From positions 1 to 64,000 of the forward strand of contig CAJYNG010000018.1 in assembly GCA_913775725.1 (NCBI GenBank): a stretch of DNA of 64,000 nt. Reading direction: 5' to 3'. Positions 26,291 to 34,792 of this stretch are shown piece by piece (the stretch's first letter is position 1; the number at the start of each line of letters is the position of its first letter). Under the pieces are notes generated by a model. The model had not been told where the DNA came from. It searched no databases and worked only from the letters and a program-made list of their open reading frames with translations. Position numbers and translations under genes: made by a program. This stretch comes from an uncultured Stenotrophomonas sp. Lineage in GTDB: Bacteria > Pseudomonadota > Gammaproteobacteria > Xanthomonadales > Xanthomonadaceae.

Positions 26291-26725
26291 ATGTTGAAGT
26301 CGCTCACCCTCGCCACTGTTGCTCTGCTGGCCATCGCGCCGGCCGTACAGGCCGCGCCGCTGGGCATGGCCCAGGTCGAACAGACCCTGCGCAAGGCCGG
26401 CTACACCCAGATCCACGAGATCGAACGCGATGACGGCCTGTGGGAAGCTGACGTGAGCCGCGCCGATGGCCGCTTCAGCGAGGTCTACGTGGACCCGAAG
26501 ACCGGCGAGATCTTCGACGAGCACAGCGGCCGCGCGCAGTTGACCACCGAGCAGGTGCTGGCACGGGCGCAGTCGCACGGTCTGCGCGAGATCCATTCGC
26601 TGGAACGCGATGGTGCGACCTGGTCGCTGGAAGCCCGCAATGCCCGCAACCAGAAGGTGGACGTGCGCCTGAGCGGTTATGACGGCCGCATCCTGCACAG
26701 TGAGCGCGATGGCTGGCTGGATTGA
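26291..26725 (+). CDS. Exported protein with two PepSY-like domains
   Basis: A 144-residue protein with a signal peptide (residues 1-22, ending VQAAP). Two repeats follow: residues 25-80 (QVEQTLRKAGYTQIHEIERDD, EVYVDPKTGEIF) and 88-140 (EQVLARAQSHGLREIHSLERD, KVDVRLSGYDGRIL). The double PepSY form resembles proteins that respond to antimicrobial-peptide or metal stress. The ATG at 26291 follows CAGGAG. It is divergent from the two-component operon and is a likely target of that regulator. Confidence 0.83.
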   Translation: MLKSLTLATVALLAIAPAVQAAPLGMAQVEQTLRKAGYTQIHEIERDDGLWEADVSRADGRFSEVYVDPKTGEIFDEHSGRAQLTTEQVLARAQSHGLREIHSLERDGATWSLEARNARNQKVDVRLSGYDGRILHSERDGWLD

Positions 26726-26735
26726 CGTTTGCCCA

Positions 26736-26799
26736 TGTAGAGCCGAGCCCATGCTCGGCTTTGCGGCCAACCGTAGCCGAGCATGGGCTCGGCTCTACA
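26736..26799. repeat. SMAG-type REP pair
   Basis: Facing GTAGAGCCGAGC and GCTCGGCTCTAC units between convergent genes. Confidence 0.9.
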
Positions 26800-26808
26800 G
26801 GAGCTGGC

Positions 26809-27291
26809 TTACCAGCCAAACGGCGGCGGGTAATCCCAATAGCCCGGGCCGCGGCCGTAATAGCCGCCATACGGGCCGAAGAAGCCCGGGCCCTTGCCTT
26901 CGCTGACGTGGATGTTGACGTTGACCCCGTGGGTCTTGCCCTCATCAGTGGTGTAGTTCTTGCTCAGGTTCAGCGTGGCCGCGTTGTAGTGGCTGTTGCC
27001 GCCATTCTTGGAATAACCGATGCCGGTAGTGAAGCTGCCGGACACCTTGACCTTGTCGTCGGTCACGTCGGCGATCTTCGCGTCGTCGTGCACGCGCGGG
27101 CCGCTCTTGTCACCGTAATAGGTGCCCGGGGGGTCCTGCTGCAGGGCCGGGTCATTCAGATAGCGCATCGGTGCCTGCGGCAGCGACAGATCCAGGCCGG
27201 TCGCCTGCGGCGCGGTCGCGCCGGCAGCGGACTGGGCCAGCACGGTTCCCGGCAGGGCCAGGCACAGCAGCAGGGTCAGGGGGCGGATCAT
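26809..27291 (-). CDS. Secreted hypothetical with Gly/Pro/Tyr-rich tail
   Basis: A 160-residue protein with a signal peptide (residues 1-19, ending VLAQ). A central segment (VSGSFTTGIGYSKNGGNS, ATLNLSKNYT, GVNVNIHVSEG) looks like beta strands, perhaps part of an outer-membrane or surface sheet. The last 25 residues are very rich in Gly, Tyr and Pro (GPYGGYYGRGPGYWDYPPP), like flexible surface tails. No family is recognised. Confidence 0.65.
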   Translation of the reverse strand: MIRPLTLLLCLALPGTVLAQSAAGATAPQATGLDLSLPQAPMRYLNDPALQQDPPGTYYGDKSGPRVHDDAKIADVTDDKVKVSGSFTTGIGYSKNGGNSHYNAATLNLSKNYTTDEGKTHGVNVNIHVSEGKGPGFFGPYGGYYGRGPGYWDYPPPFGW

Positions 27292-27387
27292 GACAGCGCT
27301 CCAGCGGACAGGTGGCCACGCAACACGCGGCGGTACAGGCCGACGCTAGCAGGGGCTGCTTGAATGATGCCTGTCGGCGCCGGATTG

Positions 27388-27445
27388 GGGTAGAGCCATG
27401 CTCGACTGCATCTGCCAACAGCAGTCGAGCATGGCTCGACTCTGC
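27388..27445. repeat. Diverged SMAG-type pair
   Basis: GTAGAGCCATGCTCGAC faces GTCGAGCATGGCTCGAC. The stem has shifted from GCCGAGC toward GTCGAGC, a subfamily also seen at 40768 and near 17500. Confidence 0.8.
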
Positions 27446-27457
27446 AAGAGGCGGGCG

Positions 27458-28669
27458 CTACGGCAACCGCCCGAACCCGAACAGCCCCGCCAGCGGATGC
27501 TTGCGCCGCTCGATCCGGGCCCGCAGCAGCTGCGCGCCGATCATCGAATAGGTGATGCCGTTGCCGCCGTAGGCCATGGCGAAGTGCACCCTTGGGCCCC
27601 ACTGATCGTGCGGGCCGAAGAACGGCAAGCCGTCCGCTGTCTCGGCGAAAGTCCCGGCCCAGGAGAAGGCGGGTATCGGATCAAGGCGCGGGAACCAGTG
27701 CTGCAGCTGTTTCATCAGTTTGTCGGCCTTGCGCTGAACGCGCTGGTCGCGGCGGGCGGGGATGTCGATGGCGTCGTCCAGCCCGCCCACCAGCAGGCGG
27801 CGCTCGCCGGTGGCGCGCAGGTACAGATACGGGCGTGCGCTTTCCCACACCATCGTGCTGCGCAGCCGGCCAAGCACGTCCGCATCGATGGGGTCGGTGA
27901 TGAAGGCGTAGCTGCTGCGGTTGCGTGCGACCCGTTGCTTTAGCCAGCGCTGGTTGGCATAGCCCATTGCCAGCACCGCATGGCGGGCGTGGATCGTGGC
28001 GCCGCCCTCGGTGAGGGCGCTCACGCCGCGTGCGGTGGGTGTGAGCGTGTGCAGCACCGTGCGGTCATGCACGTGGCCGCCACGCCGGCGCACGCGCTGC
28101 AGCAGCCCATAGGTCAGGCGGTAGGGATCAACCCGCGCCGCCTGGCGGGTCAACAGCGCGCCACCGGCGTCCACGTCGAAGCGTTCCTGCAGTGCCTCCG
28201 GGCCCAGCCAGCGGGCATCCAGGCCGATGCTGCGCCGCGCCTCCTCTTCGGCCATCAGGCGCGGCACGTCGCGATGGCGGCTGGCCAGGTACAGACTGTC
28301 CATGCGCTGGAAATCCACGTCCTTCAACCCGCGTGCCACGTCGCCCAAGGCCGGGATTGCCTCCGCACACGCCCGATAGGCAAGCGCGGCGGCGTCCTGG
28401 CCATAGCGCTGGGCCAGTTCCAGCAGATGGGTATCGATCTCGTACTGCAGCAGCGCAGTGCTGGCGGCGGTGCTGCCCCAACCAATGTCGCGCTGCTCGA
28501 TCACCGCCACGTCGTGGCCGTGCCGGGACAGTTCGTCGGCGATCAGCGCACCGGTGATGCCGCCACCGACCACCAGCACGTCGCAGCGCAGGTCCTTGTC
28601 CAACGGCGGGAACGCGTGGATCAGACCGTTGCGTACCGCCCACCACGGGTAACCACTCTTCAGGTCCAT
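27458..28669 (-). CDS. FAD-dependent oxidoreductase (DAO/glycine-oxidase family)
   Basis: A 403-residue flavoenzyme of the D-amino-acid oxidase/DadA group. The FAD Rossmann motif is VVGGGITGALIADELS with Gly35, Gly37 and Gly40. DVAVIEQRDIGWGSTAAST binds the ADP part, and a C-terminal GGNGITYSMIGAQL closes the flavin site. Substrate groups in this family are amines, sarcosine or amino acids; here it is unknown. It lies 13 bases after the lipocalin gene and should be in its operon. Confidence 0.85.
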   Translation of the reverse strand: MDLKSGYPWWAVRNGLIHAFPPLDKDLRCDVLVVGGGITGALIADELSRHGHDVAVIEQRDIGWGSTAASTALLQYEIDTHLLELAQRYGQDAAALAYRACAEAIPALGDVARGLKDVDFQRMDSLYLASRHRDVPRLMAEEEARRSIGLDARWLGPEALQERFDVDAGGALLTRQAARVDPYRLTYGLLQRVRRRGGHVHDRTVLHTLTPTARGVSALTEGGATIHARHAVLAMGYANQRWLKQRVARNRSSYAFITDPIDADVLGRLRSTMVWESARPYLYLRATGERRLLVGGLDDAIDIPARRDQRVQRKADKLMKQLQHWFPRLDPIPAFSWAGTFAETADGLPFFGPHDQWGPRVHFAMAYGGNGITYSMIGAQLLRARIERRKHPLAGLFGFGRLP

Positions 28670-28682
28670 GGCCGTGTGCTGC

Positions 28683-29177
28683 TCAAGCGGTGGGGCGGCC
28701 GGTGTGCGGGGTCTGGATCAGTTCGGACAGATCGAAGCCCTGCAGGCGGGCGGCCGCCAGATAATGGTCCTGCACGGTCGCGTCCAGGCGTGGCTCGCGC
28801 GCCAGCAGCCACAGGTACTTGCGATCCGGGCTGCCGACCAGCGAGACACTGTAGTCCGGGGCGACCTGGATCACCCAGTAGTCGCCCTTGGCGAACGGCA
28901 ACCAGCGCAGGCCCTTGGGCAGGAAACTCACCTCCAGGCGCGCGCTGTCGTTGTCGACGGCGCAGGCCTCGCCGGTGGCTTCCTCGATCTCGCCGTCCAT
29001 GCGGCAGCGGTTGGTGACGCCGACGTTGCCATTGTCGAGCAGGGTGTAGTGCGCCGACACGTCGGTGCAGCCTTCCGGTTCATGGCGCATCGGCAGGCGT
29101 GCGATCTCGTACCAGGTGCCCAGGTAGCGGGGCAGCTTGAGGTCGGCAACGGTCTTCAGCGGAGGATGCTCGGTCAT
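28683..29177 (-). CDS. Lipocalin family protein (Blc-like)
   Basis: A 164-residue lipocalin: GTWYEIARLP (residues 20-29) is the first conserved block, NRCRM the second region, and LWLLAREP the third. Bacterial lipocalins such as Blc bind lysophospholipids or similar lipids. Unlike E. coli Blc, this copy has no signal peptide or lipobox from the ATG at 29177, and upstream codons do not provide one, so it may be cytoplasmic. The pairing with an FAD oxidoreductase is unusual. Confidence 0.85.
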   Translation of the reverse strand: MTEHPPLKTVADLKLPRYLGTWYEIARLPMRHEPEGCTDVSAHYTLLDNGNVGVTNRCRMDGEIEEATGEACAVDNDSARLEVSFLPKGLRWLPFAKGDYWVIQVAPDYSVSLVGSPDRKYLWLLAREPRLDATVQDHYLAAARLQGFDLSELIQTPHTGRPTA

Positions 29178-29359
29178 CGGCGGTCGTGGCAGGGGGGGGC
29201 CTCCACGATGCCGATGGCCTTGCCATGGGCGGGTGAAGCCGGGGCGATGGCCGTGTCCAGAACGTTCCGTCGCCCCGGCGGAGCGCCCGTTGTCACCGGC
29301 GTGGCGGTATCCTGCCGCCAGCGCCGTGTTTTCCTGATCCAACCGAGGTGGAGGTGCCG

Positions 29360-29608
29360 ATGTACCAGGTGATCCTGTTGAAGAGTGAATCCGCGTTCGC
29401 ACGCGAACAGTGGCCGCAGGTCGATGATCTGGTCGACTATGAAGGCGTGGCCTACAGCCTGCGTGCCGGCCCGCGCCAGCCGCTGCCGACCGACCACGAC
29501 TGGCACCCGGTGGCGGTGTATGCGCCCGATGAGATCACCGAGGAAGAGTTCCAGGACTGGTACGCGCTGCAACAGCCGGCCGTGGAAGAGCTGCGCCTGA
29601 AGTACTGA
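29360..29608 (+). CDS. Small hypothetical protein
   Basis: An 82-residue acidic cytoplasmic protein (VDDLVDYEGVAYSLRAG, VAVYAPDEITEEEFQDWY). No domain recognised. The ATG at 29360 has GGTGGAGG six bases upstream; GTG at 29348 is the only longer start. It precedes the MscS gene by 81 bases and may be co-transcribed. Confidence 0.65.
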   Translation: MYQVILLKSESAFAREQWPQVDDLVDYEGVAYSLRAGPRQPLPTDHDWHPVAVYAPDEITEEEFQDWYALQQPAVEELRLKY

Positions 29609-29689
29609 TAGTGCTGCGCGTCCCCCATCCGCCCTTGACCGCCTCTGCCGTATAGTCGCGCGCAGGCGCGGTGGTCCGCGCGAACCGGT

Positions 29690-32119
29690 GTGGCTGGCTT
29701 GTCTTCTTTCCTGCGATCGATCCGTGCACGGGGCCCCTGGTGGGTCCTGATGCTGTGCACCGCCCTCCTGCTGTCCGCGCCGGTGCTGGCACAGGATGAG
29801 GACCCCACGCCGAAGCAGCAGCTGGCGGATATCGATGCGAGGCTGAAGGAGGTCGACCGCAAGCGTGGTGATGCCTCGGCCATCGAAACACTGGCCATGC
29901 TGTCCGAGGACGCCTCGAAGGCGCGGCGTGACGCCGAGGCGCTGGAGAAGGCGCTGCAGCCGCAGCTTGACCGCCTCGACGAGCAGCTGGCGCAGTTGGG
30001 CACGCCTGCGGAAGGCACGACCGAGCCGCCGGAACTGGCAGCGCAACGACGCACCATCACCAAGCAACGCGACGGCCTGGCCGCGTCGGTGGTGCAGGCC
30101 AAGACCAGTGCCGTGCGCGGGCAGCAGCTGGCGACCGACATCGACCAGCAGCGTGCCGCGCAACGCACCGAAGAGCTGGGGCAGAAGGTGGCCTCGCCGT
30201 TGTCGCCTGCGCTGTGGAGCAAGGTCGCCGAGCGTTTGCCGATCGATATCGCACGCGTTGCGCCGTTGGCTGAGCAGGGGCGTGACACGCTGATCGCCGG
30301 CATCCGTGCCAATGGCTGGGGCACGCCGTTGCTGGGCCTGCTGGCCGCTCTGGTGATGATGTTCCCGCTGCGGCTGTGGCTGCGCAGGCTGGGGCGGCGC
30401 TTTGCCGCGTCCGAACGCGCGCCCGATGGACGCCTGCGCCGATCCGGCCTGGCCATGTGGCTGCTGCTCGTGGGCACGCTGCTGCCCGGCTATGCGGTGG
30501 TGGTGCTGATGGCGGCGCTGGATGCCATCGATGCGATCGCGCCGCGCCTGCAGGTGGTGGCCGATGGCCTGGAGACCGCAACGTTCCGCGCTGCGTTCAT
30601 CGCCGCACTCAGCGCCTGCCTGCTGGTGCCCAAGCGCCCGTCGTGGCGGTTGTTGAACCTGGACGACACCGCCGCGCTCAAGCTGCGCAAGTACGCGTGG
30701 GGCGCGGCGGCGCTGGCCTGGCTGAGCACGGTGCTGGTCGCCCTCGACCAGGCTACGCGTACCAGCGATGTCACCACGGTGGCGCTGGATGGCCTGATTG
30801 CCCTGACCTACCTGGGCCTGATCATGGCCATGCTGGTGACGCTGGCGCGCCTGCATCGGCGGCAGACCGCCGAGGCCGAGGCCAAGCTGGAAGCGCAGGC
30901 CGATGGCCTTGGCGTGAGTACGCCAGTGCGCCGCAGCAGCTGGCTGGTACTGGCCCGGGTAGCGGGCAACATCGCGGTGGTGGCGGCCATCATTGCCACG
31001 TTGCTGGGCTACCTGAATTTCGCCAAGTTCGTGAACCAGCAGCTGATCGGCGGCAGCATCGTGGTGCTGGCGGCGACCCTGCTGTTCAAGTTCGTCGATG
31101 ACTTCAGCACGTGGATGCTCAATGCCGACAGCAAGGTCGGCCAGACCATCCTGCTCAGTACCGGCCTGAGTGTGTCGCGGCTGGAGCAGGCCGGCGTGCT
31201 GCTGTCGGCGGCGCTGCGCACGATTGTCGTGCTGCTTGCCCTGCTGGCGCTGGTGGCGCCGTTCGGCAACATCGGCGCGGTGGTCGAGCGCTTCTCTTCG
31301 CTGTTCACCTCGGGATTCGATATCGGTGGAACGAAGCTGGAACCGGTGCGGATCGTGCTGGCGGTGCTGGTGCTGCTGGCCGGTCTGGCGATCACCCAAC
31401 TGGTGCAGCGCTGGCTGACCGACACCTATCTGCCCAAGACCGAGCTGGACCTGGGCGCACGCAACTCGGTCAGTACGGTTGCCCGCTACGTCGGCATCAT
31501 CATCGCGGTGATCTGGGCGCTGTCGGCGATGGGCCTGCAGCTGAGCAAGCTGGCATTGCTGGTCAGCGCGTTGTCGGTGGGTATTGGTTTCGGCCTGCAG
31601 GTGATCACCCAGAACTTCGTCTCCGGCCTGATCCTGCTGGCCGAGCGCCCGGTGAAGATCGGTGACTGGGTGAAGCTGGGCGACCAGGAGGGCGACATCC
31701 GCCGCATCAGCCTGCGCTCGACCGAGATCCAGGTAGGCGACAAGTCGACGCTGATCGTGCCCAACTCCGAGCTGGTCACCAAGACCGTGCGCAACATGAC
31801 GATGGGCAACAACCAGGGCCGCATCCAGATCCAGTTCGCGGTGCCGCCCAGCACCGATGTCGGCAACCTGCGCCAGGCGCTGCTGGATGCGTACACCGCG
31901 CATACCAACGTGCTGAAGCAGCCCGCACCGACGGTCTACATCGACAGCATTGCCGGTGGCCAGATCACCATCAACAGCTTTGCGTACGTAGCCAGCCCGC
32001 GGCAGGTCTACGCCACCCGCAGCGATCTGTACTTCAGCCTGCTGCAGATCCTGGCGGAGCGGAACATCCCGCTGTCGACCCCGACCGACATCCACATCAC
32101 CCGCGATCCGCAGGAGTAG
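29690..32119 (+). CDS. Mechanosensitive channel of the MscS family with DUF3772 domain
   Basis: An 809-residue inner-membrane channel protein that likely opens on osmotic down-shock. A signal-like N-terminus (residues 15-34) is followed by a coiled periplasmic DUF3772 domain (about 40-190), at least nine membrane helices (200-630), and the MscS pore and beta domain. The pore helix region is LLVSALSVGIGFGLQVITQNF near 625-645, with ERPVKIGDWVKLG and IVPNSELVTKTVRNMT after it. The size fits large MscK/DUF3772-type channels rather than short MscS. The start is a GTG at 29690, with no strong ribosome site. Confidence 0.87.
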   Translation: MAGLSSFLRSIRARGPWWVLMLCTALLLSAPVLAQDEDPTPKQQLADIDARLKEVDRKRGDASAIETLAMLSEDASKARRDAEALEKALQPQLDRLDEQLAQLGTPAEGTTEPPELAAQRRTITKQRDGLAASVVQAKTSAVRGQQLATDIDQQRAAQRTEELGQKVASPLSPALWSKVAERLPIDIARVAPLAEQGRDTLIAGIRANGWGTPLLGLLAALVMMFPLRLWLRRLGRRFAASERAPDGRLRRSGLAMWLLLVGTLLPGYAVVVLMAALDAIDAIAPRLQVVADGLETATFRAAFIAALSACLLVPKRPSWRLLNLDDTAALKLRKYAWGAAALAWLSTVLVALDQATRTSDVTTVALDGLIALTYLGLIMAMLVTLARLHRRQTAEAEAKLEAQADGLGVSTPVRRSSWLVLARVAGNIAVVAAIIATLLGYLNFAKFVNQQLIGGSIVVLAATLLFKFVDDFSTWMLNADSKVGQTILLSTGLSVSRLEQAGVLLSAALRTIVVLLALLALVAPFGNIGAVVERFSSLFTSGFDIGGTKLEPVRIVLAVLVLLAGLAITQLVQRWLTDTYLPKTELDLGARNSVSTVARYVGIIIAVIWALSAMGLQLSKLALLVSALSVGIGFGLQVITQNFVSGLILLAERPVKIGDWVKLGDQEGDIRRISLRSTEIQVGDKSTLIVPNSELVTKTVRNMTMGNNQGRIQIQFAVPPSTDVGNLRQALLDAYTAHTNVLKQPAPTVYIDSIAGGQITINSFAYVASPRQVYATRSDLYFSLLQILAERNIPLSTPTDIHITRDPQE

Positions 32120-32128
32120 GGGGTGTTC

Positions 32129-32437
32129 TGCAGGGCTGCGCCCTGCACCCGCCGAAGCAACGTCAACCGCAAGAGCAACAGCAAAAGCTGGCATTCCGTG
32201 AATTGGCGGGGTGGGTCCGGTTGCGGGAGACGCCGTAAATCCGTCCATGGAGGCTTGGCCGGGTCTTGCCGTGTGCGCAGGACAGCGCACACGAGCAAGC
32301 GGCTGCCAAGCCTCCATGGACGGATTTACGGCGTCCCCGCACTCCGACACCGCCCCGCCAATTCACGGATTGCCCGCCGTTGCTGTTGCTTTTGCTGTTG
32401 CTCGGACTTGTAGCGGGTGGCAGGGCGCAGCCCTGCA
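32129..32437. repeat. 300-bp nested inverted repeat
   Basis: Paired arms from outside in: GCAGGGC..GCCCTGC hairpins at 32129-32147 and 32420-32436; AGCAACAGCAAAAGC (about 32174-32188) with GCTTTTGCTGTTGCT (32388-32402); CCGTGAATTGGCGGGG (32196-32211) with its complement at 32353-32368; a perfect 31-base pair at 32229-32259 and 32305-32335; and a central stem CGTGTGCGC / GCGCACACG. The whole could fold into one long cruciform. It fills the gap between convergent MscS and opgB, so it may also act as a terminator. Confidence 0.85.
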
Positions 32438-32446
32438 AAGAAACCC

Positions 32447-34552
32447 CTACCCTCGCGGTCGGCTGCGCGAGGGCACCAGTGCGAACGTATCCACCGCCAG
32501 CTTCTCGGCATGATTCAACCACGCGCGGATCTCCAGATCATCCACTTCGTGGTCCAGCCCGAACGACACGTTGATCTTGCCATTGGCATCGGGCTGCACC
32601 CACTGCTGGGCCAGCACCACCTTGCGCTGCGAGGACACCGCTTCGATCCAGAAGCCACGATCCGGGCGCGTGCTTGCCACCAGCTGCAGCATGTACTGGC
32701 CGGCGCGGGTACGGCGCCCCTTCTGGGTGATCATGTGTGCCTGGCGCACGCTCGGGCGCGGGCCCTGGAATGCGTCCAGCGGTGCATCCACCGCGATGCC
32801 GCCACGCAGGTCGTTGTCGCGGTACAGCTTGATGCCGTTGTCGCGGTTGACCAGCAGGGCGCACCAGTCGCCGTCGGCCGAGCCGTCCTCGAACGCGGTG
32901 CAACGGTCGACGTAGGCCAGGGTGTTGTCCGGGTTGGCATCATCGAACTGGCGCGAGGTGTTTTCCAGGTACACCGACTTCAAGCCCCAGTCCTTGTCGT
33001 ACTCCAGCAGCACCGGTGGTTGCACGTGCTGCAGGCCGACCACCACCTGGTCATCGCCATCGATCTTCAGTTCGCGGGTCGGTTCGCCCAGCCACAGTGA
33101 ACGGGCGAAGGCCAGATACTGCGGGTAATCGCGGCCGCCATCACGCTGGGTGGCCACGCTGGCGCTGGGCGCGCGCTGGGTATCGATCAGCGAACGGCCA
33201 AAGCCCATCGTCTTCAGGTTCGGGTCCAGCAGGCTGAGCAGGGTCGCACCCGAATCCAGGGTGGTGCCGGCGTCGGTGCTGAGCTGCTGCGGGGCAATGC
33301 CATCGCCCAGGAACAGCAGCAGGTTCTCGCGCTTCTGCCGGGTCAGGATGTGGGTCAGATCGTTGGGCATCGCCAAGTGATCGGAGGCAATCACGATCAA
33401 CGTGTCCTTGCCGTACGGGCTGGCCTGGATGCGCTGCACCAGCTGCGAGATCAGCCGGTCGCTGCACTTGAGCGCGTTGAGCATGTTGATGTTGCCGTAC
33501 TGGCTCTGGTAGCGCTCGCCCTTGCACGACACCGGCAGATGGCCGGCTGGGTGATGGGTATCCATGGTCAGCGTGGTCAGCATGAACGGCGAGCCGGCGC
33601 GCGAGAGCTGCTCGAAGCGCTGGTAGGCGGTATCCAGCAGCACGTCGTCGTGCACGCCCCAGGCCGAGTAGTGGATGCGGCCGATTTTCTTCTGCTGCTT
33701 GAACCACGCCAGGTCGTGCACTTCATCGAAACCGTGGCTGGCCAGGAACTGGCCCTTGCCGGCGAACTGGCCGTTGGCGCCGCCCAGGTAGTGGTTGGTG
33801 TAGCCCTGCTGCTTGAGGTAGTCGCCCAGGCACACCGCCTTGGGCAGGAAGCTGCCCATGCGGTCCATGCTGTTCTCATCGCCCTGGGAGGTGGTCAGCG
33901 GTACGCCGCACATCGACGACACCAGGCCGGCGATGGTCCAGCCGCTGCCTTCGGCCGAGGCCAGCCCGCGCACGTCCAGCGACTTCGTGGCAAGGCGGTT
34001 GAGATTGGGCATCAGGCCCGGGAACACGTTCTCGTCCAGGTAGGTGCGCTCCAGGCTTTCGCCGTAGATCCACACGATGTTGCGCGGACGTTGCAGCGGC
34101 TGCGTCGGCACCTGGTACTCGGGGGCGATACGGGCGAAGTCGACCGGGCGCAGCTGCTGGTAGAGGCGCTGGCCGTCGCGGGCCAGCGGGCTGATCATGA
34201 TCGTGGCCACCCACACGGCCGCGAAACCGGCGAACAACGCGCCACCGTGGCCGGGCCGGCGCCAGCGCTTGACCCGCGTGGCGAACAGCGGCAGCAGCGA
34301 AACCAGCGCCAGCACGATGAAGCCGGCGATATAGCCCTTGAAGTCGGAGACACCGGCGCCTTCCATGTCGGCGCCCAGGTGGTACAGGGTGGCGGCATTG
34401 AGCCCATCACCGGACAGCTTGTCGATCAGCCACCATGCGCTGAGCGTGAGCAGCAGCAGCGAGAACGCACCGGCCTTCCACCACACCCACTTTTCGGACG
34501 CGAGGAACAGCCAGCACAGCAGCAACAACGACAACAACAATATCCAGAGCAT
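32447..34552 (-). CDS. opgB: Phosphoglycerol transferase OpgB/MdoB-type
   Basis: A 701-residue inner-membrane enzyme that transfers phosphoglycerol from phosphatidylglycerol to osmoregulated periplasmic glucans. Four N-terminal helices (residues 1-125) precede a periplasmic sulfatase-fold domain. Metal and catalytic blocks are WIYGESLERTY (near 158), the nucleophile Thr in GSGWTIAGLVSSMCG (near 205), MDTHHPAGH (near 332), and IVIASDHLAMPND (near 392). A C-terminal 200-residue region lies beyond the sulfatase fold. The ATG at 34552 starts the first helix; upstream in-frame codons are unlikely. Confidence 0.87.
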   Translation of the reverse strand: MLWILLLSLLLLCWLFLASEKWVWWKAGAFSLLLLTLSAWWLIDKLSGDGLNAATLYHLGADMEGAGVSDFKGYIAGFIVLALVSLLPLFATRVKRWRRPGHGGALFAGFAAVWVATIMISPLARDGQRLYQQLRPVDFARIAPEYQVPTQPLQRPRNIVWIYGESLERTYLDENVFPGLMPNLNRLATKSLDVRGLASAEGSGWTIAGLVSSMCGVPLTTSQGDENSMDRMGSFLPKAVCLGDYLKQQGYTNHYLGGANGQFAGKGQFLASHGFDEVHDLAWFKQQKKIGRIHYSAWGVHDDVLLDTAYQRFEQLSRAGSPFMLTTLTMDTHHPAGHLPVSCKGERYQSQYGNINMLNALKCSDRLISQLVQRIQASPYGKDTLIVIASDHLAMPNDLTHILTRQKRENLLLFLGDGIAPQQLSTDAGTTLDSGATLLSLLDPNLKTMGFGRSLIDTQRAPSASVATQRDGGRDYPQYLAFARSLWLGEPTRELKIDGDDQVVVGLQHVQPPVLLEYDKDWGLKSVYLENTSRQFDDANPDNTLAYVDRCTAFEDGSADGDWCALLVNRDNGIKLYRDNDLRGGIAVDAPLDAFQGPRPSVRQAHMITQKGRRTRAGQYMLQLVASTRPDRGFWIEAVSSQRKVVLAQQWVQPDANGKINVSFGLDHEVDDLEIRAWLNHAEKLAVDTFALVPSRSRPRG

Positions 34553-34792
34553 AGGCAGCTTCGGCAGTGACGGGATGTTGATGGACGTCGTACCGACGCG
34601 TGTCCATCCGACCGGCGCTGTCGCAAGCACACGCACATGACAGGCCGATGACCCGATAGTGCATGCACGAACCTGACTGAAATGTTTGTTGAAATGACGA
34701 GCGCGAAATCGCGCTCAGAAGGTAAAACGAGCGTGAAAGGCTGCGTTGGATTGCATTAAAAACCGCATGAATACGGCGTTTTCGTTGATGCG

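Noticed and set aside
29174-32350. Open frame of more than 1,000 codons antisense to the MscS gene
   Set aside because: Same Gln/His/Arg-rich shadow composition; the MscS protein in the other strand is clearly real.
32163-32522. Short open frames on both strands in the 300-bp palindrome
   Set aside because: The translations mirror each other because the DNA is palindromic; there is no start site or domain.
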